NCBI RefSeq assembly: GCF_018221465.1
Contig: NZ_JAAIKR010000009.1
Coordinates: 1 to 64,000, forward strand
Length of the DNA stretch: 64,000 bases
Direction: 5' to 3'
DNA from: Shewanella intestini
GTDB lineage: Bacteria > Pseudomonadota > Gammaproteobacteria > Enterobacterales > Shewanellaceae
In this document: positions 38,443-47,999 of the stretch, one piece after another
How the letters are laid out: every line of letters starts with the position of its first letter
Position numbering within the stretch: the first letter of the stretch is position 1
Notes under the pieces: model-generated
The model's input: only the letters and a program-made list of their open reading frames with translations
What the model was told of the DNA's origin: nothing
Databases searched by the model: none
Made by a program: the position numbers and the translations under genes

Positions 38443-39015
38443 TTAGAATTGGTAATGCATACCAAGAGCAAATTGCTTGATATCAACATCAAAGTCATCG
38501 TTAGAATCATCATCTTCAACATTACCTGTCGAAATATCATAACTAACACGTAAGTATAAGTTATCAGTTAATGCAGCTTTTATCCCCGCACCGTAAGCAA
38601 AACCAATACCTGAATAAGTAATATCATCACTATAATTAGGGTCAGCAACCACCGCCATTGACGCGACACCCACTTTGGCATAAGCGGCTAAAACGTCATT
38701 AAACTGATAGGTAAAAACAGGAGTGATAGCTAATGTGCCAGCAGTAATATCAGTATCACTATTATCATTTAAGTCGCCAGACACAGCAAGGTTAGCTTCT
38801 AAAGCAAACCAATGGTTAAACTGATAACCACCATAGACGCCAACGCCAGCACCAGACTCTGAATGATGGTCATCACTATCTTTTAACGTCATCTGACTAA
38901 CAGAACCACCGACATAAAAACCATTGTCACTGTTGTGTGTTGGCGCTTGCTCAGCTAATGCAGGCGCTGACATAGAAATGACAACAGCCGCGGCGGCGAT
39001 AGAAAGAGATTTCAT
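38443..39015 (-). CDS. Small outer-membrane beta-barrel (OmpA-like/porin-family) protein
   Basis: The 190-residue protein has a signal peptide (1-21, ending PALA). Alternating amphipathic strands follow (GFYVGGSVSQMTL, GAGVGVYGGYQF, YGAGIKAAL), and it ends in HYQF with the terminal Phe typical of BamA-recognised barrels. It has about eight predicted strands and acidic extracellular loops. It matches the outer-membrane beta-barrel family related to OmpA/OmpX. Function is probably structural or adhesive; no transport substrate can be inferred. A ribosome-binding site (AAGGAAT) precedes the ATG. Confidence 0.85.
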   Translation of the reverse strand: MKSLSIAAAAVVISMSAPALAEQAPTHNSDNGFYVGGSVSQMTLKDSDDHHSESGAGVGVYGGYQFNHWFALEANLAVSGDLNDNSDTDITAGTLAITPVFTYQFNDVLAAYAKVGVASMAVVADPNYSDDITYSGIGFAYGAGIKAALTDNLYLRVSYDISTGNVEDDDSNDDFDVDIKQFALGMHYQF

Positions 39016-39354
39016 TGTTATTCCTTAAGAAAGTAAATTGTTATCTTTTGCGTGCAAACAGTATAAACCCGAAAGTCATAAACCTATAATTTAATTAGTG
39101 TTTATAAACATTACCCCAACACCAAACCAACAATTATTTAGCGCATATTGCTCGGTAAAGCGCGCTATCTAATGATAATGAAAACTTAACTGTGAATAAC
39201 AAATCACCGCCATTGATGACAAGAATGCAGATTTAACCGAAATGGGATCCAATAGCATCAACGTTTAAATTTACTCGCTAACAGTACATAATGAAATGAG
39301 AAATGACATCAATAACATACACATCAAATAGACAATAAGACTGCCACGATAAAA
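39016..39354. other. Intergenic region upstream of the barrel gene
   Basis: AT-rich DNA with no supported gene; presumed promoter of the minus-strand barrel gene. No operator recognised. Confidence 0.4.
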
Positions 39355-39390
39355 CAAAAAATCGATACTGCATTTGCGGTATCGATTTTT
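39355..39390 (-). terminator. Rho-independent terminator of ahpF
   Basis: AAAAATCGATAC/GTATCGATTTTT form a 12-bp stem around a short loop about 80-115 bp after the ahpF stop codon; near-symmetrical. Confidence 0.85.
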
Positions 39391-39470
39391 GATTTATGCT
39401 GACATTAGCAGCCATTTATTGCTCAACATTTTGTTAGCTAATCACGCTGGCTGAGCGTATCAAATGCAAT

Positions 39471-41033
39471 TTATGCTATCGCTGCTTGTTGAGGTTCAGT
39501 TTGGCGAATGAGGTAATCGAAAGCACCAAGTGATGCAGTCGCTCCGCTCCCCATTGCAATAATGATTTGCTTAAATGGGCTATTTGTCATATCGCCTGCG
39601 GCATATACGCCCGGTATCGATGTTTGACCTTTAGCATCCACAATCACTTCACCGCGCTCAGTTAAATCGACCACCCCTTTAAGCCATTCGGTATTAGGAA
39701 TTAATCCAATTTGAACAAAAATACCTGCTAATTCAACATAGTGACTTTCGTTAGTGGCACGGTCGGTGTATTGCAAACCAGTCACTCGATTACCATCACC
39801 GAGTACTTCAGTGGTCATGGCTTGTTTGATAATCGTTATGTTACCCATTGATTGTGCTTTAGCTTGTAGCACTTCATCAGCACGTAACTTGCTATCAAAC
39901 TCTAATACGGTGACATGCTCAACAATGTTTGCAAGGTCAATTGCCGCTTCAATTCCTGAATTACCGCCGCCAATCACTGCAACACGCTTACCTTTAAATA
40001 ATGGACCGTCACAATGTGGGCAATAAGCCACACCTTTACCGCGGTAAGCTTGCTCACCTGGGACGTTCATTTCGCGCCAGCGTGCACCCGTGGCTAAAAT
40101 AATTGACTGACTTTGTAAGTGTGCGCCGCTTTCAAGCTCAACATTGAAGCCACCGTCTTGTGACAAGCTGATGCCGCGCTGGTTGTCCATAATGTCGACA
40201 TCGTAGTCACGCACATGGCTCTCAAGGTTAGCAACCAATTTTGGCCCTTCGGTTTTCGACACTGAAATAAAGTTTTCAATTCCGACCGTTTCAGCGACTT
40301 GGCCGCCAAATTTGTCAGCAACAACACCTGTTGTTAAGCCTTTACGCGCAGCATAAATAGCTGCTGCTGCACCTGCTGGGCCGCCGCCAACGACTAAGAC
40401 ATCAAATGGCGCTTTTTCATTTAATAACTGTGCTTGACGCGCACCGGCATTGCTATCAATTTTATTTAAAATCTCTACTACGCTGATAGAACCTACAGAG
40501 AAAGGCTCGCCATTTAAGAACACTGATGGCACCGACAATATATTGCGCTGTTCAACTTCTTCTTGGAACAATGCGCCATCAATCATCACATTAGTAATAT
40601 TGGGGTTAATTGCGGCCATCATATTCAGCGCTTGTACCACTTCAGGACAAGTTTGGCAGCTTAATGACACGTAAGTTTCAAAGGCAAACTTACCTGGGAT
40701 CGCTTTAATTTGTTCAATGACATCAGCATCAAGCTTAATGTCGTGACCACCGCTGTGTAATAACGCTAACACTAACGAAGTAAACTCATGCCCCATTGGT
40801 AATCCAGCAAAAGTAATTTGCGTCCCTTGGGCATTGGTAATAGTTAAACTTGGCGCTCTTTCACCCACGCTATGAGTCAATTGCACTTTGTCACTGACAT
40901 CAACGATGTCTTGTGCAAGGCTATTAATTTGGGCTGATTTCTCACCTTCTCCAGCAGACACCACAAGCTCAACTGGGTGTTTGAGATGTTGCATATAAGA
41001 CTTCAGTTGATTTTTTACATTGGTATCTAGCAT
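39471..41033 (-). CDS. ahpF: Alkyl hydroperoxide reductase subunit F
   Basis: AhpF passes electrons from NADH to AhpC. The 520 residues comprise two N-terminal thioredoxin-like folds with CQTC (about 131-134) and a thioredoxin-reductase-like part. That part has the FAD-binding [17 protein letters not shown], the redox pair CPHC (about 342-345) and an NADH-binding GGGNSG. Length equals the family norm (about 521). It follows ahpC by about 165 bp on the same strand and ends at a strong terminator, so both form one peroxide-defence unit. Confidence 0.96.
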   Translation of the reverse strand: MLDTNVKNQLKSYMQHLKHPVELVVSAGEGEKSAQINSLAQDIVDVSDKVQLTHSVGERAPSLTITNAQGTQITFAGLPMGHEFTSLVLALLHSGGHDIKLDADVIEQIKAIPGKFAFETYVSLSCQTCPEVVQALNMMAAINPNITNVMIDGALFQEEVEQRNILSVPSVFLNGEPFSVGSISVVEILNKIDSNAGARQAQLLNEKAPFDVLVVGGGPAGAAAAIYAARKGLTTGVVADKFGGQVAETVGIENFISVSKTEGPKLVANLESHVRDYDVDIMDNQRGISLSQDGGFNVELESGAHLQSQSIILATGARWREMNVPGEQAYRGKGVAYCPHCDGPLFKGKRVAVIGGGNSGIEAAIDLANIVEHVTVLEFDSKLRADEVLQAKAQSMGNITIIKQAMTTEVLGDGNRVTGLQYTDRATNESHYVELAGIFVQIGLIPNTEWLKGVVDLTERGEVIVDAKGQTSIPGVYAAGDMTNSPFKQIIIAMGSGATASLGAFDYLIRQTEPQQAAIA

Positions 41034-41198
41034 AACGGATCCTTAATTTTAGCGCGCAGTTAACCACTAATGTGCTGTATAACCACATTTTATCTGGCGT
41101 TAATATCTTGAGTAAGGGGTGCCAGCTACCAAAGGGTGAACTTGATAACTGGCCGGAGAGATGATGTTGCTTGGCTTTAAACTAATCGTTTAGGATGA

Positions 41199-41768
41199 TT
41201 AGATTTTACCGACTAAGTCGATTGATGGAGCAAGTGTTTCTTCACCTGGTTGCCATTTAGCTGGGCAAACTTCACCATCATGAGTAGCAACATATTGAGC
41301 AGCTTGAATTTTACGAACTAACTCAGAAGCGCTTCGACCAATACCAAGGTCATGAATTTCAGCCACTTTCACTTCGCCTTCTGGGTTCATTACAAATGTA
41401 CCACGAAGTGCTAGACCGTCTTCTTCAATCATCACACCGAAGTTGCGAGTGATTGCGCCAGTTGGGTCACCAATCATTGGGTAGTTAATTTTACCGATGG
41501 TGTCAGAACTTGCATGCCATGCTTTGTGAGTGAAGTGAGTGTCAGTCGATACTGAGTAAACTTCAACGCCCATTTCTTGTAATTTAGCGTAATGGTCAGC
41601 CATGTCACCAAGTTCAGTAGGACAAACAAATGTGAAATCAGCAGGGTAGAAAAACACAACTGACCATTTGCCGAGTAAATCTTGCTCAGTAACGTCAACA
41701 AATGCGCCGTTATGGAATGCAGTTGCTTTAAATGGCTTGATTGTGCTGTTGATGATTGACTGTGTCAT
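41199..41768 (-). CDS. ahpC: Alkyl hydroperoxide reductase subunit C (2-Cys peroxiredoxin)
   Basis: AhpC reduces hydrogen peroxide, organic peroxides and peroxynitrite. The peroxidatic Cys is in FTFVCPTE and the resolving Cys in GEVCPAKW near the C-terminus. The chosen ATG (41768) gives [13 protein letters not shown], with GGAG 8 bp upstream. The in-frame ATG at 41780 would include that ribosome-binding site within the gene, so the shorter form (189 residues, close to the E. coli length of 187) is preferred. It is the first gene of the ahpC-ahpF unit. An OxyR site is expected but was not convincingly seen. Confidence 0.96.
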   Translation of the reverse strand: MTQSIINSTIKPFKATAFHNGAFVDVTEQDLLGKWSVVFFYPADFTFVCPTELGDMADHYAKLQEMGVEVYSVSTDTHFTHKAWHASSDTIGKINYPMIGDPTGAITRNFGVMIEEDGLALRGTFVMNPEGEVKVAEIHDLGIGRSASELVRKIQAAQYVATHDGEVCPAKWQPGEETLAPSIDLVGKI

Positions 41769-41780
41769 GTTTAACTCCAT

Positions 41781-42111
41781 TAAATAAATTAACTTTCAAT
41801 TTTGGCTGACGGTATTTATGTTCAATAAATGCGGCGAATTGTCTTTTTCAATCAGCTCGTCGTCATTCGATGGAGTTAGAATAGCCAAACGTATTAATTA
41901 TGTATAACGGACAAAATCTATCATCTTAATCGGTTTTATCAAAAAGCAGATTCAGATTAAAAAAACCTCGATAAATGCGCTTTGCAGTACAAATAAACAG
42001 CAAAATAATGTAGCGATAAATCAAGGGATGAATAACAATGGTTTCGTTGATCTGAACACTTGCATTTTTAAAATAACATGACTTAAAAATAAGCCATGTT
42101 ATTTAATTAGC
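41781..42111. other. ahpC promoter region
   Basis: About 330 bp with no gene. ATAG and CTAT fragments are present around 41890-41925, but their spacing does not fit an OxyR site well. The region also carries the downstream flank of the spermidine-synthase-like gene. Confidence 0.4.
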
Positions 42112-42855
42112 TTATTTCCATTCATTAAAACGCGTCAACACGCGAGAAATATTAAAATCTAACTTTTGAGATAATGCTTGAGTAGCCGTTTTATTGGTTG
42201 CCAGATTAAAGCCGTTGTCTTGTTGACTGGCAAAAATAACCCAATTACCGCCACCAGTTAAACACGCATAAACATAAGTAAAGTGTTGTTGTAAGCGCTG
42301 CTTAAAGTCGTCGTCGCGGCTGTGTTCTTTCCAACAATTAAACACCACCATGCCGCCTTGTTTTAAGCGTGCAATACAATTGCTAATAAACTCATCAGCC
42401 ATTTGTTGTTTATCAACGCCTTTTTCGCTGTACATATCGGCATAAATTACATCCACTTTTTTATGCTCAACATTGGCAATAAAATCGATAGCGTCATGAT
42501 TTAATACGTTGAGTTTTTTACCCAAAGGTAATTGAAAATAGCGTTTAGCGGCCGCTATCACTAACGGTCGTAATTCTACCGCGGTAATTTTTACACCACT
42601 GTCATAATGACGTAGCGCATGGACTAATGCGCCGCCGCCCAAGCCTAAAATAATTACGCTTTTAGGCTGGTTAAACAGTAACGAAGCCAACATAGCTTGC
42701 ACATAAGTATGTTGGGCTATGTGAGGTTGTTGCTTATAAAGCTTAGTTTGTTCGTCATTATCGCCAAAGGCAAGTACGCGATAATCACCATCATCTAACA
42801 CACAAAAATCGCCAATGGCATCACTGCCCGTATGGATAACACTGTAATCTGACAT
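42112..42855 (-). CDS. Spermidine-synthase-like methyltransferase-fold protein
   Basis: The 247-residue protein carries a Rossmann nucleotide-binding motif ILGLGGGALVHALR (about 69-82), an acidic AVELRPLVI strand end and the IYADMYSEKG segment. Together these resemble the spermidine synthase/aminopropyltransferase family. It is shorter than SpeE (about 285) and lacks a clear N-terminal beta-hairpin domain and speD neighbour. A real aminopropyltransferase activity is therefore not assured. It could be one of the spermidine-synthase-like proteins of unknown substrate. Confidence 0.75.
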   Translation of the reverse strand: MSDYSVIHTGSDAIGDFCVLDDGDYRVLAFGDNDEQTKLYKQQPHIAQHTYVQAMLASLLFNQPKSVIILGLGGGALVHALRHYDSGVKITAVELRPLVIAAAKRYFQLPLGKKLNVLNHDAIDFIANVEHKKVDVIYADMYSEKGVDKQQMADEFISNCIARLKQGGMVVFNCWKEHSRDDDFKQRLQQHFTYVYACLTGGGNWVIFASQQDNGFNLATNKTATQALSQKLDFNISRVLTRFNEWK

Positions 42856-42931
42856 TTAAAACTCAATAAGCTTATTTAAGGACATCATTATACAGTAATC
42901 CCCTTGTATGCCCGTGATTAACTTAAAAACT

Positions 42932-43669
42932 CTACTTTAAAGTGCGCTGGAAAAAACTGACCGCCTGTAAATACATTTGCACTGCTAATGCAGGGTCGAA
43001 GCGTTCACCTTCATCGCGCATAAATGCGTGCTGGGCATTGACTTCTAACCAGCTAAATTGGCTTTGTGCTTGTTCAAGGTGTTGGTAAATTAATTTGCGA
43101 CCTTGTGGCGGCACATGCGGGTCTTGCTTACCAAATACCATCACTAATTCGCAGCGAATATCCGCGATACGTGTTAACGAGTCATTGTTAGGCAAGCACG
43201 GTAAGGTATTTGAATGAATGTCGGTGGGATATAAACAAAAAGCGCCGCTGATATCCGGGTTTAATGCCGCTCTAAATGCCAAATGACCGCCAATACACAC
43301 GCCCATTGCGCCAATATTGGCAGTGCAATACACTTGTTCACGAGCAAAGTTAATCAACGCTTGCGTGTCAGTGTCGTGGTTCTCTAGCGGCTTGTTAAAC
43401 TTGTCTTGGTTGCCTTTGTCTTTGCCTGCTTCGTCATAGGCTAAAACAGTGCCAATAGGGTTCAATTCATGGAAGATTTCAGGCACAAACACCACAAAAC
43501 CATGACCGGCCATCATGGCTGCAGCGCGGCTAATCGGTGCGGTTTCTTGAAAAATTTCAGAATAAAAAATGAGACTCGGAAATTGTCCTGCTTGATCGGG
43601 TCGGTAAACGCTGGTGCGCATCATGCCGGTTTCAGTCAAAATCTCATGGCTTTGTTGAACAATATTCAT
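42932..43669 (-). CDS. Dienelactone hydrolase family protein
   Basis: This 245-residue alpha/beta hydrolase has the Cys nucleophile elbow GAMGVCIGGHLAF, an Asp in VFGKQDPHVPP and a His in NAQHAFMRDEG, the Cys-Asp-His triad typical of dienelactone hydrolases. No aromatic ring-cleavage genes are nearby, so it is probably a general carboxylesterase. It lies 77 bp upstream of the spermidine-synthase-like gene and about 70 bp downstream of ldhA on the same strand, with the ldhA terminator between. Confidence 0.88.
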   Translation of the reverse strand: MNIVQQSHEILTETGMMRTSVYRPDQAGQFPSLIFYSEIFQETAPISRAAAMMAGHGFVVFVPEIFHELNPIGTVLAYDEAGKDKGNQDKFNKPLENHDTDTQALINFAREQVYCTANIGAMGVCIGGHLAFRAALNPDISGAFCLYPTDIHSNTLPCLPNNDSLTRIADIRCELVMVFGKQDPHVPPQGRKLIYQHLEQAQSQFSWLEVNAQHAFMRDEGERFDPALAVQMYLQAVSFFQRTLK

Positions 43670-43690
43670 ATTCCCTCACAAACAGTAGGC

Positions 43691-43719
43691 CAAAAAAAAG
43701 GAACTCAATTGAGTTCCAA
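43691..43719 (-). terminator. Rho-independent terminator of ldhA
   Basis: GGAACTCAATTGAGTTCC forms a 9-bp palindromic stem. On the minus strand a run of eight T residues follows, about 22-50 bp after the ldhA stop. Confidence 0.9.
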
Positions 43720-43740
43720 TTTATCAATAATCACGACGAG

Positions 43741-44730
43741 TTAACACAGCTCATTGCCCGATTTTTCACCATTAAAAATAGCAACCACATTATTTAATGT
43801 CGTCGTCGCAATGGCGTTAAGCGCTTCTTCGGTTAAGAATGCTTGGTGACCGGTGAAAATCACGTTATGACACGCAGATAAACGACGGAAAACATCATCA
43901 AGAATGATTTCGCTTGATTTGTCTTCAAAGAATAAGCCTTTTTCGTTTTCATAAACGTCCAAGCCTAAAGCGCCGATTTGACCGTGTTTTAACGCTTCCA
44001 TCGCGTCAATTGCATTTAATAAACCACCGCGGCTTGTATTAATCACCATCACGCCGGGTTTCATTTTATTAAAGCTTTCGGTACACAATAAATGGTGATT
44101 TTCTTCCGTTTGCGGGCAGTGCAAACTAATAATGTCTGACTGTGGGTAAAGCTCATCAAGCGTAACGTACTCAACACCAAGGTCGATAACCGCTTGGTTT
44201 GGGTAAGGGTCGTGAGCAATCACTTTACAACCAAAACCTTGGAGGATTTTAATGGTTGCTAAGCCAATTTTACCGGTACCAATCACCCCAACTGTGCGAC
44301 CAAACATGTTAAAGCCCACTAAACCTGATAAAGCAAAGTTTGCATCACGAGTACGTTGATAAGCTTTATGAATTTTGCGGTTAAGCGTAAGCATCAGTGC
44401 AATAGTATGCTCTGCCACTGACTCTGGAGAATATGCTGGAACGTTAACTACATCCATACCAAGACGTTTGGCCGCTTTTAGATCGACATTATTAAAGCCA
44501 GCACAGCGCATAGCAATAATTTTAGTCCCACCGTTAGCAAGCTCAACGAGCACTTCTTCACAGAGTGAATCATTAACAAATGCACACACCACTTCGTAGC
44601 CTTTAGCTAGAGACACGTTTTGCATGCATAGGCGATAATCGAAAAATTCAATTTTTGCCCCTACAGACTGATTCGCTTGTTTAAAATGATGAATGTCATA
44701 TGGCTTCGCACTAAAAAATCCAATTCTCAT
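43741..44730 (-). CDS. ldhA: D-lactate dehydrogenase (NAD-dependent 2-hydroxyacid dehydrogenase)
   Basis: The 329-residue protein starts MRIGFFSAKPYDIHHF, aligning with E. coli LdhA (also 329). AGGGA lies about 6 bp upstream, so the longer reading from 44748 is rejected. NAD-binding glycine motif VGVIGTGKIG (about 145-154) and the catalytic residues of the D-isomer-specific family follow, with Arg in INTSRGG, Glu in the ENEKG region, and His in FTGHQAFLTEEA. It reduces pyruvate to D-lactate during fermentation, or runs in reverse. Confidence 0.93.
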   Translation of the reverse strand: MRIGFFSAKPYDIHHFKQANQSVGAKIEFFDYRLCMQNVSLAKGYEVVCAFVNDSLCEEVLVELANGGTKIIAMRCAGFNNVDLKAAKRLGMDVVNVPAYSPESVAEHTIALMLTLNRKIHKAYQRTRDANFALSGLVGFNMFGRTVGVIGTGKIGLATIKILQGFGCKVIAHDPYPNQAVIDLGVEYVTLDELYPQSDIISLHCPQTEENHHLLCTESFNKMKPGVMVINTSRGGLLNAIDAMEALKHGQIGALGLDVYENEKGLFFEDKSSEIILDDVFRRLSACHNVIFTGHQAFLTEEALNAIATTTLNNVVAIFNGEKSGNELC

Positions 44731-44748
44731 ACTTATCCCTACTCGCAA

Positions 44749-45022
44749 AGGCGAGAGTCAAATTACATTTCTAATCGGCAATTTTATGCTAAAGGCTAAA
44801 TTTTGTCGTTAAGAGTGCCTTATAGTGGTGTATTTTTGTGATCTAGCTAACTGCAAGCCACTATAAACGCTACCCTATTTAACATACCGATAAGATGTTG
44901 CCCCATTTGATATCGACGAGTGCACAATCTGCGGCATTAAATTAGCTTCTGTTTATTAGAATCGAATACACTAAATAGACTATTTACATGAGACATCTCA
45001 TGGACACTTTGTTAGGTTTTTT
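44749..45022. other. Divergent intergenic region before the small membrane proteins
   Basis: No gene or repeat was found; it holds the promoters of ldhA (minus) and the plus-strand membrane protein gene. Confidence 0.35.
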
Positions 45023-45439
45023 ATGAGCAAACAACAGCAACCTCTTTCTGAAAAACGCTTCTGGTTTGAACGGTTATCTAAAACGGTTTTACGGGCCCTA
45101 CACATTGTTGGTGTCGTGGGTGCTGGCGGTGGTATTTTGGTGGGTGCAGATAAAGGATTGTGGATTCATTATTGGATGATGGCGATGACAACCGGCTCAC
45201 TGCTACTGATTTGGGAAGTGGTGAGAGACTGGCGCTGGTTAATTCAATTAAAAGGCGTACTCACACTGATTAAAATTGGCTTGTTATTTTTATTTATTCC
45301 ATTGGCAGCGCACAAAGCAGAACTGATTATTTTTATCATCTTACTGTCTGTCATCGTGTCACATGGCCCGGCTGGATTACGTCATTATTCAATCATTCAT
45401 CGCAAGGTCATTCACGCTAAAAAAGAAATTAAGGGCTAA
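45023..45439 (+). CDS. Hypothetical membrane protein with four predicted helices
   Basis: The 138-residue protein begins with a hydrophilic stretch MSKQQQPLSEKRFWFERLSK. About four hydrophobic helices follow, with VVGAGGGILVGADKG, MMAMTTGSLLLIWEVV, IGLLFLFIPLAA and LIIFIILLSVIVSH, and it ends with a basic tail. It looks like a small integral inner-membrane protein. I do not recognise the family. It lies about 90 bp upstream of another small membrane protein gene on the same strand. Confidence 0.75.
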   Translation: MSKQQQPLSEKRFWFERLSKTVLRALHIVGVVGAGGGILVGADKGLWIHYWMMAMTTGSLLLIWEVVRDWRWLIQLKGVLTLIKIGLLFLFIPLAAHKAELIIFIILLSVIVSHGPAGLRHYSIIHRKVIHAKKEIKG

Positions 45440-45531
45440 GGGTAACGGGTTTAAATTTGTACAATTGTCTCCACAACGAGACAATTTCGTATATAGTAAA
45501 TTTTGAAGCCCGCTTAAAAATAGGACAATGG

Positions 45532-45822
45532 ATGTTTCCTTACCCTGAACAATATCGCCTTGCAGCGCCGCCCTTAATGACCTCTTTAATGGTATTTTGG
45601 GCGTTGCTGAGCCAACCCGTATTTAATGATGCCAGCCCTTTTGCGTTATACCCGCTGTTTTTATTGTTTCCTATTGTCATCCTCACACATGGTTATTTAA
45701 TTTGGCACGCACAAGGACTCACGCGCCTTGACCAAGTTTTTTATGGCTTAGTGCATATCCCCTTGGCATTTGTGGTATGGACATTCACTATTATGCATGT
45801 CAACGGCAATGCATTTTCATAA
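45532..45822 (+). CDS. Small hypothetical membrane protein
   Basis: Starting at ATG 45532, with AGGA 6 bp upstream, the protein has 96 residues with three hydrophobic segments (LMTSLMVFWALLSQ, ALYPLFLLFPIVILTHG, LVHIPLAFVVWTFTIM). A longer reading from 45457 adds 25 residues but no better Shine-Dalgarno. The family is not recognised. With the preceding gene it may form a two-gene membrane-protein unit before rluA. Confidence 0.65.
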   Translation: MFPYPEQYRLAAPPLMTSLMVFWALLSQPVFNDASPFALYPLFLLFPIVILTHGYLIWHAQGLTRLDQVFYGLVHIPLAFVVWTFTIMHVNGNAFS

Positions 45823-45941
45823 AGGTCGCCTCGTTGGTTTAGCTTGCTGATAAACAGATAATTGCCGAGTTTGGTGTCATCACACTTGCACCAAGAAGTC
45901 ACTCGCAGTAAGGTGTCGGCGACCGACACGAAGAGACTCAT

Positions 45942-46616
45942 ATGGCTGACTTTATTTACACCCCACCCACTGTTCCTTGGCTTGATATTATTCATCAAGA
46001 CCGCGATATCATTGTGCTCAATAAGCCTTCAGGATTGCTTTCAATACCGGGGCGAAAAATTGAATATCAAGACAGTGTTTTCCAACGTGTATTAGCTGAG
46101 CACCCCAATGCACAAGTGGTACACCGTTTAGATATGGCAACCTCTGGGGTCATTGTATTGGCACTGCGTAAAAATGCTGAGCGAGAATTAAAGCGCCAGT
46201 TTCGCAACCGAGAAACGGCTAAAACTTATTACGCACGCGTTGCTGGGCACATGAAACCCATTGAAAAAGTCAGCTTGCCCCTGATTTGCGACTGGCCTAA
46301 CCGCCCAAAACAAAAAGTGTGTCATCAAACAGGTAAGCCCTCTGAAACCGGGGTTGAAATTATCAGTTATGCACCGCGTTCGACGTTAGTTAAGCTCACG
46401 CCTATCACAGGACGTTCGCACCAGTTGCGGGTGCATATGATGGCATTAGGCCACCCGATACTTGGCGACGGTTTTTATGCCGATCCATTAGCAAAAAGTC
46501 AATCACCGCGGTTACTGTTGCATGCAAGTCGATTACAGATTTGTCATCCATACTCTGGAAAACCCATGACATTTGAAGCTGCAACCCCTTTTGTCATCCC
46601 AACAGTTAATCAATAA
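45942..46616 (+). CDS. rluA: Dual-specificity rRNA/tRNA pseudouridine synthase RluA
   Basis: RluA makes pseudouridine at position 746 of 23S rRNA and 32 of several tRNAs. The 224-residue protein matches E. coli RluA closely. The catalytic motif VHRLDMATSGVIV contains the active-site Asp, and KQKVCHQTGKP and LTPITGRSHQLRVHM are conserved. There is no S4 domain, as expected for RluA. It starts at ATG 45942, close behind a small membrane-protein gene. Confidence 0.95.
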   Translation: MADFIYTPPTVPWLDIIHQDRDIIVLNKPSGLLSIPGRKIEYQDSVFQRVLAEHPNAQVVHRLDMATSGVIVLALRKNAERELKRQFRNRETAKTYYARVAGHMKPIEKVSLPLICDWPNRPKQKVCHQTGKPSETGVEIISYAPRSTLVKLTPITGRSHQLRVHMMALGHPILGDGFYADPLAKSQSPRLLLHASRLQICHPYSGKPMTFEAATPFVIPTVNQ

Positions 46617-46822
46617 ATCTTGCTTAAAAGCCATTTAATACCAGGGTGTGTTGACCTTTGCGGTGTGAATGTCGTTCACACATGCATTGGTAACCACATC
46701 ATTAAGAATGCCAGTGATAATGCGCTCAAACAATCACCCCATCATCGCCCCCTCTCTCGATCAGAACATTTAAATAACTGACTGAATAATATCTTTAAAA
46801 GATCTTTATTTGACCATAAATT
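46617..46822. other. Intergenic region after rluA with short inverted repeats
   Basis: Contains GTGTGAA/TTCACAC (46663-46669 and 46675-46681), framed by ATACCAG near 46637 and CATTGGTA near 46685. This looks like a small degenerate palindromic repeat. No gene was found. Confidence 0.4.
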
Positions 46823-47010
46823 GAAGCAACGTTAACCCGCGCTCCAATCTCCAACCTCAACAGACAAGTCACGCCAGAAAATACCGTTACCGCAGCACAA
46901 GAACAAACCCAAGTGACAAATGAGATCACGCAAAATACGGGGCAATGAAAGATGTCACGGGTGACATTGCACAAGCATCCGTCACAGCCATCAAGAAGCG
47001 CAGTAATTAA
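46823..47010 (+). pseudogene. Degenerate 3' end of a methyl-accepting chemotaxis protein gene
   Basis: The plus strand reads NRQVTPENTVTAAQEQTQ followed by VTNEITQNTGQ and a TGA. Shifting frame by one, it continues MKDVTGDIAQASVTAIKKRS and a stop. This resembles the C-terminal helix of chemoreceptors (AAATEEQSSVTEEINRNI and following). The upstream frame is closed by a TAA just before 46823, and the N-terminal part is missing. So it is a broken remnant with a frameshift, not an expressed gene. A hairpin terminator remains behind it. Confidence 0.55.
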
Positions 47011-47032
47011 AAGGCAAGCAAAGGCACTTAAT

Positions 47033-47064
47033 GACTTAGTGACTTAGTGACTTAGTGACTTAGT
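47033..47064. repeat. Short tandem repeat, 8 bp x 4
   Basis: GACTTAGT is repeated four times in tandem in non-coding DNA after the chemoreceptor remnant. Probably a slippage product. Confidence 0.9.
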
Positions 47065-47120
47065 GACCATTTTTATTTTATGAACAAACTCGAAAATTTT
47101 TGGCCAACGCCTAAATAAGG

Positions 47121-47157
47121 AAAGCCCCAATTTACATGAAGTAAACTGGGGCTTTTT
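47121..47157 (+). terminator. Rho-independent terminator following the chemoreceptor remnant
   Basis: AAAGCCCCAATTTAC/GTAAACTGGGGCTTTTT form a long stem with one mismatch and a T-tract on the plus strand. No intact gene points at it, so it probably belonged to the decayed chemoreceptor gene. Confidence 0.85.
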
Positions 47158-47384
47158 GCCATTAAAGTGAGTAACAAATCGTGTTAAAACAATATCATCT
47201 TTTGGAGTTGCCGTGATTGTATTTGTTTAAGTCAAACCGCAATAAAGCAGAGACATATTCACTTATCATGGCAAATATCGTAACAGCTACAAATGCACTT
47301 AACAGGCACTAAACCAATACAAATGCATTGCAAAAATACTACAAGCCAGGATAAAAAAGCAGCATAAAACTCAGTTAACCTAGG

Positions 47385-47942
47385 CTAACTGAATTCTGAT
47401 AACGCTTTTTCAGCGGGCTCTTTTGGGGTGCCATGATGACCATCACGCTTCCAATCTACATCAAGTAACTCTGCACCTGACAAGCTAAATGCTTGACCAA
47501 ATCCTTTCACGTACAAGCCATGATGCGGATTTAGTTTAAATAGATTGAAGTCAGTTAATCCTGCTAGATTGTCAATCATTTCGCCAAAACGTGCCGACAA
47601 CGCCGCTACACCTTTAGTAAATGTTTCACTATCACGGGCAACCATTTCAGCTGTCGCATCAAAGGTTAAACGCTTACGTGCAAACACACTTTTCGACTCA
47701 GACTCATCAGCAACGAGCATGACAGACAGTTTATTAGAGGCTTTTAAGTTAGTGCCGTGGCGTGCTAACTCGCTGACCAAAATATAAAAACCATCATCGG
47801 CCAATGCAAATGGCGCATAACTGGCGTTAGGTACACCATTAGCATCTTGCGTTGCCAATTGTAAGGTTGAACGTTGTGCTTTGAATTCTTCAATTTCTGG
47901 AAGAAGTTTCTCTCGTAAGCGTTGCTCTTTTTCTGTCGACAT
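47385..47942 (-). CDS. hutZ: HugZ/HutZ family haem utilisation protein
   Basis: From ATG 47942 (AGGA 8 bp upstream) it has 185 residues and a split-barrel fold of the pyridoxamine 5'-phosphate oxidase-like family. The C-terminal HHGLYVKGFGQAF segment contains the His used for haem binding in HutZ/HugZ. These proteins bind haem in the cytoplasm and degrade or store it, helping iron release. It lies directly behind hutX (57 bp) with the haem receptor gene further upstream, all on the minus strand. Confidence 0.9.
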   Translation of the reverse strand: MSTEKEQRLREKLLPEIEEFKAQRSTLQLATQDANGVPNASYAPFALADDGFYILVSELARHGTNLKASNKLSVMLVADESESKSVFARKRLTFDATAEMVARDSETFTKGVAALSARFGEMIDNLAGLTDFNLFKLNPHHGLYVKGFGQAFSLSGAELLDVDWKRDGHHGTPKEPAEKALSEFS

Positions 47943-47999
47943 CACACATTCCTTTTGTCTATTTTCTATTCAGCAGCGATGACAAACCGTCATCAACAA

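Noticed and set aside
41880-41930. Possible OxyR site upstream of ahpC
   Set aside because: ATAG and CTAT elements are present, but the ATAG-N7-CTAT spacing is not kept for the inner elements, so it is not listed as a site.
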